A stretch of DNA of 60,000 nucleotides, taken from NCBI GenBank assembly GCA_030704615.1, contig CM060732.1:75003053-75063052 (forward strand), in the 5' to 3' direction. Position numbers and translations under genes: made by a program. Below the pieces are notes generated by a model. That model was not told the DNA's origin, did not search any database, and saw only the letters and a program-made list of their open reading frames with translations. Within the stretch, counting starts at the first letter, position 1; each line of letters opens with the position of its first letter. The DNA comes from Takakia lepidozioides. Its lineage: Eukaryota > Streptophyta > Takakiopsida > Takakiales > Takakiaceae. Positions 41,363 to 53,200 of this stretch are shown here, one piece after another.

Positions 41363-42593
41363 TTAGAGATCTTCAACTTCCACTACACTGGTACACTGCC
41401 AAGCTTGTGGAGTCACAATCCTCAAAAGCTTGTGTGTCTCTTGATCGTGCTCAGCAAGAGCCAACCAATTCCACCCGCGGGAATTCTTGAACCAAAAACC
41501 CACATACAAGGTGTAGTCTGACCCCCAGTAACGGTCACTTCTCCAAGTTTGAGACAAGACAGTGCTCGGCGGCCAATGCCCGATGGAGTAAAAAACGTTC
41601 AGTTTGCAAATCGAGCGGAGAGCGAATCGCTCGTTAGGAAGAATAACAAGATTTCCTTGAAGAGCCTTCTCACTATGACCCGTGAGAGAATCAACAAGGT
41701 CATGGGTAGTAGGTGTACACACCGAAAGACTCCCAAATCTTAACAATCGTAACAAAATCGCACCAATGCCACTGGTGAACAAAGCCAAATGCCAGGGATC
41801 CACAAAATCGCAGGACACCAGCGGAACGTCAAGGGATTGAACGGAGATTTGTTCGCAAAGCCCAAACTGCCTGAATTCCAGGGCACCGTAAGACAAAAAT
41901 TGACTTTTGAGTTCGGGGATAGGCACCTTGAACTGTCTCCTCAAAGCTAGTTCTTTGTTAATCACACTATGGACTTCCCTCATCAGTAAAGCAGGATCGC
42001 TGATCCAGGCAGAGACTCTCTCCCGTTCAGTAGCTGAAAAACGCGAGACGTCCACAAAAAATCGAGATTCAAATTTATCGATCCACACCAAGTCGTCACT
42101 GCTCAACTCGAGCTGCTCATTGTCAAACACAAAAGAGTCATGGATTTGCGAGTTAACATCAGGCAGCCCCTCAAGATCGTAAGCAGGCTCAACGTAGCCC
42201 AAACCGTAATCAGCTCTGTCAGGGTCACCGCTTGGCAAAGAGCCCGAACTCACTGAGCCACGAGCCGAATACAAAGCTCTTTCTTCCAAGGCCGCTTCTG
42301 CCCTAGCATACGCTGAGTAGTTAGAGCCTGAGGAGGTAGGTCTTTCAATGTCAGGAACAGGAACCCCTGGAATCAACAATGGAACACGCGCGGCAGGAGC
42401 TGCAGGCAATTTCCGAGACTGGACGACCATCCACCACCTGCAAACTGGGAGTAGATACAGGAACGCCTAAAACTAACTGGCTGGAACCCACCACGGAAGA
42501 GTTTGCAACCTCCACTCTCAGTTCTATCTTAACCAAAATCAAGCCGTTGTCCTCTCTCTCGCTTGACAAGCTACAGAGAACTGCAGACGCCAT
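41363..42593 (-). pseudogene. Pre-gag ORF of the third Ty3 element
   Basis: A 355-codon ATG frame lies 19 bp before the gag start. An upstream frame beginning MASAVLCSLSSERED (ATG at 42,593) overlaps it, and similarity of style across about 42,430 suggests one original protein of about 410 residues broken by a single-base shift. It has a Ser/Gly-rich start, an acidic middle and a C-terminal part with SDYTLYVGFWFKNSRGW and HDQETHKLLRIVTP. The same arrangement, YCFVSIWQKDEEGW then SGRFLDIDIPP, closes the pre-gag ORF at 19,184-19,933. The function is unknown. Confidence 0.55.
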
Positions 42594-42620
42594 TGCAACA
42601 CACAACTCTTGAACCAAAAA

Positions 42621-44200
42621 CTTCTTCCAAAACCAGATTGAACCCGAGGTAACTGCGCAAAATCATTGTACGTGCGGAGCCGCCACTACCCACAAGACTC
42701 CACCATATTTTGTGCTTGAATGAGATTCTCCCGTCTTCACAAGTGCACGTTAAACTAGGGGTGTAAGAGCTCGGAAGGAGCGGGCTTCACAGCACGAGAA
42801 GAGAGATGAACATGTAGAGGATCCCACGTACAACATATGCAGAGCTAACACACACACATCCAAAGCTCACGTCCAGAAGCCCGTACACCAGGTTGTACAT
42901 ACGAGAAGAAGGGCCCTGACTCAAGGTCGGGAACAAGCTTATACCCAAAACCTAGGGTGAGGCAATACCCCACGTGGCAGCATGCCACGGGTTGCCTAGA
43001 TTACAAACAGATCTGGCCCGTAGACCAATGAAGGGGCCAGATGCAGCCACAAAACTCTAGAATAACCTCAAACAAGTATAGGTTGGGATCAACGTCCGGG
43101 GAGAACCGGCAGCCAGTTACATGCTAGCCGACTGAATTCCAGAATTTCCGAATGAAATATGAAACCTCAGGAAATGGATCCGAGGGAAAAAATGGCCGAA
43201 GTGGAAATCAACCGGGTGCCCTACTTTTAGGAAGGATATTTGCCTTTCCATTTCATTACAGACAGGAAATCTGCCTTAGTTGGCAAGGCCTGGACGGATT
43301 CCGGCCCTTCTTATATTACAAAAAATGGAAATGGCCGTCGAAGTCCACCACATGGCAGAAATCCAACGTGCCAGGCCCGGTTACATCCAAGGAAGGGCGT
43401 TTAGGTGAAAAAATATTGAACTCGAAGAGGGCGGGCCCGCGGGCAAACCCTACTAAGTCTGGACGTTGCTCTCGCAGCCCCAGCCCCACGCCTGCTTGCA
43501 CTCGCTGCCTGCTATCACAGCTCACCTGTCCACGCGGGTTCAATTCTTGGCCTCCATGTGGTTTGAAGGCATTGACAGGTCCAACTTCTATAAGGATACA
43601 ATGTTCTTCACTTGTTTGAATTGCTTAAAACTGGTTGTGATTATTTATTTATTATTATTATTATTTACTTATTGTTGTGCATTTGACACTTGTGTTGTCA
43701 ACCGGTTGATATTTATAAGGGCCGGATTTATAGCTGAACACAAAATAAATCATTAGGAATATTACCGGTTGTAAAGAAATTATCTCGGAAATTGACCGGG
43801 TATAGTTACCACTAAGGGGCAGCAACCGACTGCCCAACCCACTTAGCCGATTGCTGCTGGGAATGAGCGGCTACTGGCTGGTTCAACTGAAATTATTTCC
43901 CGGACGCTGGTTGGGATGTATATAACGGCCTCCCGCCATAAATACTAATGGCATGGATGAACTTGTCGGACTATGATGAATAGGCTGAAAGTCAGGCCAG
44001 GAGAACATGAGCCATCACACCACTGCATACCTAGTCTTGCCTTAAGGCATGGCCCGAAAAAACTACTCAGTAGGTACGATCTAATGCAAAGGCCTGGGCC
44101 TTGTATATGCTAATTCGAGGATTGGCACTTCTTTAAGCAAAACATATACAGAGAAGAAGCCCAGTCGAGGATCGAACACCGGAGCAGGTGACGTTGGAAC
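42621..44200. other. Spacer, possible LTR remains, (TTA)n microsatellite
   Basis: The part up to about 43,100 may hold the 5' LTR of the minus-strand Ty3 element, but no copy is available to prove it. A (TTA)n/(TTTA)n microsatellite lies at 43,641-43,673. No gene is recognised; the rest is upstream of the kinase gene. Confidence 0.4.
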
Positions 44201-44269
44201 TTGGATGAGCAACGGCGCCCCAATTCGGCCGGTCGGTTAGTTGGTTTCACAGCAGCACGAAGGGATGGT

Positions 44270-47200
44270 ATGGCTTGCCCTAATCTCACTGAGCGAGACC
44301 TTGCCTGCCTTGCCTACAATGGCGTAGAGACAGAGGTCTTTTGCAGCAGTTGCAAAGCAGACGATATGGGGATCACAGGGGAGGATCTCCCGTATGAGAA
44401 TTTGGAGGTTCCTGGAGTGGCATTCACGCAGGAGAGAGGCCACATTGAAGGTCTGTCTGAAGGATTTATTTCCCCCAAGAAGGGGTCGTCCAAAGGATTG
44501 TTCTTCAAGCACCATAGCAGGGCTGACGAGGCATTCTTTAAGAGCAAGCAGTCGAGGCTTGTGAGCGTGTTGGTAGGAACTCAGGAAGGAATTGAGGAAT
44601 GGTTGAAGGTGTCGGGTCCTGCACGTTGCGCGCTGTGGGTGGATGCGCTTGGATCTCAGTCTCCTAGCGGTGCAAGTAAGAAATTCACAGGGGTGCTTAA
44701 ATTGGCCTACAGATTGCGTTCGCACCATGTGTTCTACCAATCTGTCTTGGGTGACAGTGTTGTGAACCTATCCATAGTTAAAGACAAATCCTCGAAAAGA
44801 AGGAGGTCTAAGAAGGAATCCAGTTTCCTCGAATCAGAGGAGCCTGATTTTGGTGGTCTCAGGAAGAGAGAGTGGGAAAAAACGGTGTTGGTTGGAGACA
44901 CTGAGGACTCTGCAGCTTGCGGAGGTCGGCCTGGCAAGGGGTTTAGTGCGACAGCTGCAGTGCGGTGGTCGTTGGTAATGAATCTGGGAGCTTTTAAGCA
45001 GCTCGGCAATATGCTTTCTCCAGGTGGAGTCCTTTGGGAATTCCGGCGACTTCTGATGCAGGTCAGTCAATATGCAGGCCACCTTGTAATGTCTCACCTA
45101 TGTATAAAGACCAGCTAGGGAAAATGGACGCTCTTGGCTATGTTATACCCAGATTGTTGTAACTATTTAAGGATTGCATTTTGGGAGATTTGTGGCTCAA
45201 AAGTACGACGATGGGTGTTTTCAAGGAATCCAAATCTTATTGGTATACTCTTGCGATTTTTTTGAATCGAGGGTGTGAGCTATGACTTTTAGTCCCCTTG
45301 GCAGGATATTTGTGCTGCGGGCACTCTGACAGTGATATCCTTGCAACACAGAATAATTGGAATGGAAATAATAGAACCTTCTGTTCTTCTAAAGGCACAA
45401 CAAAATGCTTGTATCATAACATTCAAAGATCTAGTTGCTGTGGCGATATGATCTTTTTACAGGTCATCCACCTCCCAGAATTTCTGGATGTTGATTTCAG
45501 ACATCTGGATCTCACTGGCTGGCTTGCTCATCACCCCTATGCTGTCTTTGTGGCCGGGTCTGATACTCTGGTGGCACAACGGAATTGTGAGGGGGTCCTA
45601 GTGTGGACTATTTTGAGGTTTGATTTCAGGAAAGTGTTGATAATGCTTGCAAAGGGGAAGTTTGTGGAGGATTTGGAGAGCCATTTTGGTAGAGGTGAGA
45701 AAAAATTTCAGAGTAGATATTGCAAGAGGGACTTGCAGCCTTTTGGAGCTATTGGGGAGAGAAACAGGGAGCTGACTGATGATAAAGCAGGGCAATGCTC
45801 TCAAGATACGTCCGCAGTTCTGGAATGGAAGCTCTGGGGGGAGACCCTAAGGCAAAGGGAGGTTTTACATACAGGCCTGCTGGATACAATTCTACAACAT
45901 ACCTTACAGAATGGAGGGGATTATATCGTCGCAAGTTCACTGAGATCATATTTCCACTCCTGGAAAGAAGCAAATACTTCAGCATGCTCCTTGTGGACGG
46001 ATCTGGGAACTGCATTCAGGGAATCTAAAGCAAGTTGCCCAACTTTGGGCGGGATTCTCACATCAAAGGAACGCTGTGCTCTTTCACACATACGAAGTAG
46101 CAGTAGAGGGGTCCGCCAAAGAGGCCTCCAATTATTACTAGACTTGCTGCGGGATGGGCTAAGAGATACTAGTGTTTCATCGCATAATACAGGGCGCAAA
46201 CAAGCTCACAAACAAGCTAGATCAACCCCTGTCACAGCTCGCTCTCACAGCCTGGCACGCACACAACAGACCAATGAGATTGGTCTCTCCATGAAAAGAC
46301 CCAGAAAAGGGGAAGAATTCTTAGAAAATGTCACAAGCACTAGTCAAGAAGATAATAAGCAAGAGCCCCACAGGAGTGAGAAACTCTTGAGAGTGAAAAA
46401 CACAATGGATAGAGACCTGCAGTTTGAAGAGAAGCAGGAAACGGGTTTGTTGCCGGGACTCATGGCAGCCATGGATAGGCAATCTCATGGGGCACATTGG
46501 AAGGGGGAGAGAGATAAAAATTGGGTGGGAAGTCAGACTGAGAGAGCACGAAAAGTGGCTGAGATGAACTGGACTCGGTTTGAGGAAATGAAGTCTGATC
46601 GCTCTTGTGGTTCAGCGGAGAGAGATAGCATCAAAGCCAATCATGAACTTGGATGGGAGAGGGTGCTAGAGTGGCTCCAAAATGGGTTTCTTGAGGCACT
46701 GCTGAAGGAGGGTTTAGTTGGGCCCAAGAAAGGGAGCTCTGAACAATGGAAAGATGATAGTTCAACATTCCTAGATGTTAGAGAAATGGCAGATGCTTGC
46801 TTGAGAATTGTTCAACTTGTTCCTGGTGAGGGGACCTACCGCTTGGTCAATTATATGGCCTCCTCACTCCAAAATATTACGGAGGAGATTCTAGCAGTAG
46901 ATGGTGTGGTCAATCCACAAACCGGAAAGTTAAACTTTGCTCCGAACCCACCTAGTTTGGAGCCCGAGCAGTGCAAAGCAAGGATTGTAGAAGAGAAGAA
47001 TGAGCTCCAGGAGAGTTTAAAAGGGCAGAAGGAGAAGCTCCAAGAAGGGTTTGAGGAGCTGGTGTGTGTCTCGAGGCTTCTCTCTCTGCTTGTCTCAAAG
47101 TCAGTACTGGTGGCAGCAGGTCTGGCTGAAAAAAGAGGGCTCACACTGATCCTTGAGCTGTATCTGTGCCTCGTAAACGCATTCCCTGTAAGTTTGAAAG

Positions 47201-50200
47201 CTGGAGGGAAACCAGCTCTTGCAGGAGAGGGTGATGAGAAAGGGGTGCTTCCAGGGGAGGTTTTGGAGGGACAAGAGGTGCCTTTGAAGGTTCTCAGATC
47301 TCTTGGTTCTGGCTCTCCATTTCTTGATAGTCAGTGTATTGCTGATGTGTGCAATGAAAGGGGCACTGTTCCTGAGTCTGCTACAGCTACCACGGATCCT
47401 AGAGCAAGCAGCAGTCTCCCATCGTTACTGCTTGGAAGGGGAGCACTGAGCATACCTCTCCGCCTTCAGGACAGTCTAGCTGAGAAAGAAAAGTCGCGAG
47501 ATGCATCCGTCCAAGAGACACTGTCTACCTGTCCGGAACTCACAACTCAAGAAGACTCGGAAGACCCTCCTCTAAATGGGTGGTTGGAGGGGAAGGTGAG
47601 GTCCCCAGGTGCTACTGCGGGGCTTTCAGGTGCACCAATTGTTGACCTGGGAGACTCCAAACCACATTCAATCATTGGGCCTGAAACTGGAGGCCCTAAT
47701 GGGATAGCTTCCGTTCAAACACTGGTTACTCACAGAAAAATAACCGAGTTCATGGGAACTGTCCCACAACAGAAGACAGCATTCAAACAGAGGAAGCCAT
47801 GTGTGCCTAGGCTATTACTGACCTCATTAACAAGTGAAGCTCCTGCACCCGTCACATCTATTGAACAAGGACAGCCAACATCTCCACAACAAGATGTCAG
47901 CTTTATTAACTGTGCTGTACCTGTTAATATTAGTGACTCAGGTCTTCTGTCGCAATCATCTATAGACACCTCAATACCTTTGATGACTGACACAATTTTC
48001 AATATGGTTTGTGAAGCCAAACTCCAGCTTTTACAGGCCTTTGCCTGCATGCTTGCAAACCGCAGTATAACAGTCGACAGGCTCAAATGTGATCTGACTC
48101 GGAAACTTCATGAAGAGAATGGTGCAAAGTTGCTGTTGTGGTTTATGCCAGACCTGATCGGCGCTCCTCTCAACAGATTTCCTGCCTGTGTCGGTGCAAA
48201 ATTCAAAAAGCTTATATTTCGGATTGTTTTCTTGCTAGATGTGACTGCTCATGAAAGTGACAGGTTCCTTGGGAGGCAAGAGTGTGACACTTGTAGAGGC
48301 AAAGATGCACCTGGCGGGCCTTGGTGGAGCGGACCAGGCCCACCCATGACAATCGTTACTAAAAGATTCTCAGATGCTATGCTGGTAGAGATCCAAGAGC
48401 GGCTCTTCGACATCCTGTCCTGTTTGACTGCAACATTGCCAGACTGTCGCTCACCATCGGACATAGAACATGGACAGTGTGAGGAGGCATCAAAGATTAC
48501 TGACTGCAGAAGAGCTAATGCTTGTCTTAAGGAAGGACAAGCAAGGGCATATCTTTCAAAATTATGGGATGACATGGCACGGCTGCTAATAGTGCTGTCG
48601 GACTATGTTCAATTCTCACCAGAAAAGGCGGGAAGGTCCAGTGAAGTTTTGAAGTGCTGTGGTGTGCAAATGGACCAGATTCTAAGCCTGCTTGCAGCGC
48701 TTGGGGCCACTGCCTGCTGGGATCCTGCACAAATCTTGGCTACACAAAGTCTGCTGAAACTGCTGGCTGTGTCAATGCAAGATGTGATAGGTGGAGGGAT
48801 GGAGGTGCTCCAGGTTTGGGGAAATGCTGAAGAGTTGCTGTGGCACATGGTGGTGGGAATACCAGCACATTGGAACTGTCTTCTAGGCTACATGAGCTGG
48901 GTGGTATTGGACGTCTGCCAGCGGTGCTTGGGAAATGTTCTTGAGGATTACCAAAAGTCCCTTCAGGAACCTGTAAGACTGTACTATTGTGCTCTGGGCC
49001 AAAGAGTGGGAATAGGAGGGATCTCAGAGCGCGTGTTTACTAGTTGTCAAGGCATGGAGGCTTCCCCACAGAATGTGCTTGGCTTCCTCAGACTTGTGGT
49101 CCTCTTTGTGCAGAGGAGGCTTGACTCGCAAAGACAGAGTGTTGAAGAGAGCTCACCTGTGTTTCAAATGACATGTCTTTTGTCTTTTCTGAAAGTGATA
49201 ATGAGGCCAGCTGATGGGCTGTTGATGAGGGCCATAAGGGGGGGGAAACATGGTAAAGTCTTCGAGACCAAAGAACAGGACACCTGCTTAAGCCCATTAA
49301 CACAGGTCTTCAAATGGCAGAGTCAAGATCATAGCTTGCAGCAAGGCTATGGATCTGCTGCGGCAAAGTCAGCTTCACATACACAGTATACAGACTCTCT
49401 TACGGGGCAACCAAATGGTCCTCAGAGAAGCCACACAGTAGGATTGTGCCCCAACTGTGCGGGCATGGTTGATGGCAGCCTAGTTGCTTCAAATTGGGCC
49501 TTGTGTGCGGAGCAAGAGAGCTTACATGTGCTGGCTGAAATCTTCAGTCTGAAATGCTCGTCCCGTATTGAGAGATGTGCATTGGAGAAGTTTGTACATG
49601 AGAAGAAGGGGACATTAGAAAACCCATTTCTTGCCAGAAAGTATCTGAAGCCCTTCCTTGAGACTGTCTACATGGGTTTCTTGGAGCTCTATAACACTGG
49701 AATTCAACATTCAGGGCCAGTGTCAGACCCTGTTGAACAGTCTGGGGTCTTCGCCTGTAGTGCACGAAGGGAATCAAGGGAAGATCTAAAATCAGAGTAC
49801 ACACATGCAAACCAAAGTCAGTGGGAAGGGGTACCTACAGGTGCTGGCAACCATGTGCAAAAGCTATGCAATCTAGAAGTTGGCCTTGAGGATGAGCAGA
49901 TATCCATTGCATGTGCCGCGTATGCACGTGCACTCATGGCGGTAGCCCAGAATCAGACAGAGGATGCAAGTGAGAGGTTTCGCTTACTGGGTGTCATGGA
50001 ATTCCTGGTTCAGCAAATTTCACTAGAGTATGAATTCTCTCAAGTAGCTACCCCTAAGGAGATGTTCATGATGGCCCAGGAAACACTGCTTAAGGTAGAC
50101 GACACAAGGGGTGTATTCCAAGCACATGCAACTGATTCAAGCAGGATGTCAAAGACACATGGAGAGGCCTCTGTTTGCAGCTTGGGACATGTGGGTAGGG

Positions 50201-53200
50201 CAGAAGGAGACAGGGAACCACAGGAGGAAAAGGGGAGGGGATTGAATGAGAGAGCAGAAGGCAGCAAGTGGCAACTTTCTGACCTAGACAGGGAGCCTAA
50301 GCCAGTAGAGAGGATTGCATGTACGGACACTCCTTCCCATGCAAACCAGGTGTCGGTGTTTGAGTGCGTCAGTTCTAGCTCCACAATGACCTCCCATAAA
50401 GGGCAAAAGGGAACAGGCCTGAAGCTTCAGGATGCTCAGTTAATGTCCGAATTTGCAATGGGCTCCCCTGTGCATTTGGTCGATCTGCGAGGCTCTCACT
50501 TACCACCTCTAAAAGGAGGTGCGAAGGGAACTGGAGATGGCAGTGTTCTGGAGAGGGACGATATGGGAAACCAAACTATTCATCTTGGGTGTCTCTCTGC
50601 AAGAGATACGAGGCAATTTGGACTAAGAGGGCAGTTGGATCATTTGTGTGAGGGTCGGTCATCCAGTTTCCTTTCTGGTTGCCACGAGTTCATGTTGCAG
50701 TGGACTATGCAGCATACTTCCAGAGATCTCCCAAAGCAACTGGTGCATTTTGTTGAAAAAGATGAGAATTCAACGATCTTGAGTGAGCGGGGCACTGACA
50801 GCACACGGCTTTCCTCCCATTCAACTGGAAGGCTGGCAAGACAGCTGTCAGGCCAGGATCAAACTGAGAAGGACTCAGGAGCATTTGGATTTGGTGTCAA
50901 CAACTTGGCAGCAGCAGAAGGTGGGGGAGTTGCAAGCTTGACCACACCTAGGTTGAAGGGGGAGTTTGTGTATAGTGGCCGTTTTTTTGACTTGAATGAG
51001 GAGGTTGAGCGAGAGCTGGCGGAGGAAGTTGAGATGAGCTGTAATCCAAGAGCTAGTCATGTGAGAGATCTGAGCCAAAAGGGAAAGCGACCCAAGGTTT
51101 GCAATGTGGAGGTGTTAAGAGAGAAGATCACAGGCAGTCTAGACCTGAGACGTCTTACAGGTAGAAGTGTAACGAGTGAATCTGATAATAACCACCAAGC
51201 ACAAGTTGACAAAGAGACCCCTCACTCTAGCTCTGGTCAGGATCCAGAGCATAACAGCAGTCGTCCCATGATACCGAAGCTTAATTTTCCCAAAGCAGCC
51301 AGAAAAGGGGGACCAGATTCAGGCTCCAGGGATGCAGCAGAGATGGAACCCCTGAAAGTCGGTGCAGGGGATATCAGTGAGAAGTGTCTGACTGAGCATT
51401 ACAGCAAAGGCAGCCCTGGAGGGAAGAAGACATATACGGACACTGGGGAGAGCAGAGCGCAAGTGTGGCAAGTATCTGTGCTATATGGGAATGAGTGCTG
51501 GAAAAGACGTTTGTATCGTAATGGAGGGTTGCATGTGCTGTTGTTGGAGCTCTTCATATACCTCATGCTCTCCCCAGAGTACATTCCTTGTCGTCTCATC
51601 AAATGACTTCCTCTTGCATCTCATTCTGGTGCTCCTAGTGCTTTGAGTCTGTGAGATGGAGAGTAGAGTCAATCAACAAGAGAGGATTTCTTTCGCTCGA
51701 CAGAAAGTAATAGAAGTGAGGTCTCGTGACTACCAGGTAAGAGTCCTCTCTCTGCAATGCTGCACGGTTCCCATGTTATGAGAGTGTGCTCCAGTCAATC
51801 TACTGGTGACATGTCGTGGTCAACTGTTAATAGTAGTGGGACTGGGAGCAGATCAGTTTTATGAGCTGGGTTGATTGTCTGAGCTATGACAAACCTAGTG
51901 CTAATGCTGACAAGCCAGGTGGTTGTGTTGGGAACCACTATTGATAATCAGCCACCTTCGTCTAGGAGTTGTGCATCTGGATCATTTTGGAACAGCAGAT
52001 ATCCAGTTGACCCAATTGCCAGAACCACGTGCTGCCACCCAGAAGAGATTTTGTGTGGTGATAGATAACTCAGAGAATCTGTCGCCAATTTCAACCTCAA
52101 TTTTGGACCTAGAAAACAAGGCCTTCAGCACACAAGAGCAGATCAATCAATGCACAAAAAAAACAGGCACATCACCTGAGATGTACCACCCAAAGTGCTG
52201 ATTTGTGGTGTATTCGGAAGTTCTTGGTTGGTGGGACCCCAAGAATGGTTCTTAAAGATCACTGGCAATTTTTACACCCAAAAGTGAAGCTGAGCATGCT
52301 CTAACCTGTTGTGTGATGTGAAGCAGGGGGTCATTGGAGCCACATTACAGTGATCGGTTTCCCATGGAGAACCGCAAACTCAACGCTCCTTTCTTCCTCA
52401 CTTACCGTATCCTGTGCAAGATTTTACAGATAGCTTATAATGTGATTTGGTATCACGCGTAGATATAAAGGATCTGAAAATTTATCAAGTGAAGGGAAGG
52501 GTGATGAATGAATTATGCTTGCCATGCAATTCACAAGAACAACAAGAGGTAGAAAGAAAGTACCAAAGAAGCACAGAGAGCTTCTCTTCCTGAGATGGAA
52601 TGAGATCAGACTTGAATCATGCAGCAAATGCATATGTGATGCCTAGTTTGGTCAAACGAATTGGTGACTTTCAACCCTCGGCTTTCCGTATTTTGAAACT
52701 GACCTGGCGTGCACTCTTCAATCCATTGAACTACACCAACCGCAATCACATTGCACAGGGTGCCTTTGCTCAGGTAACTTCGCCTCCAGAGACTCTGATG
52801 TCTCCTTTCTGCCAAAGGAATCTCCTCTAGCTTCTATTACGTTTTCTTTAATCCTCCAGTCAGCACAAGCAGTCGCTTGTGCTTTGCTTAGATAACTTGA
52901 CAAACAGGGCAGCACCTGATTTGATGAGAATTGCACCACTGCTCACTTCAGTGGCACAAACCCAACCAATATATTGGAAAAGCTGAACAACTTTTGAACC
53001 CTTGCCAAGACACCGGCCCGTCTGTGCAGGTATATACAGCAACACATGAGAGACAAGAGGATGGTGTGAGCATCAAGGAAGGAGTTGTGTTGAAGGTGAG
53101 TGATTTTGTTTCGAGAGATTTTGTTGCACTGGAGCTTAGTTTTTACAGTTTGTGAAATTGATGCTAATGAAATTCAGTCACAATTAAGTAGTTCGCCCAA

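Larger units (their letters stand above)
38461..42620 (-). mobile_element. Third Ty3/gypsy element, 5' half only
   Basis: On the minus strand the order is a pre-gag ORF, gag with zinc knuckle, protease, and a dUTPase-like linker. The element stops before RT at 38,461, where the unidentified fragment begins. No LTR could be delimited upstream; 42,620-43,100 is the candidate place. It is not closely similar to the DNMT element in gag but shares a pre-gag ORF. Confidence 0.75.
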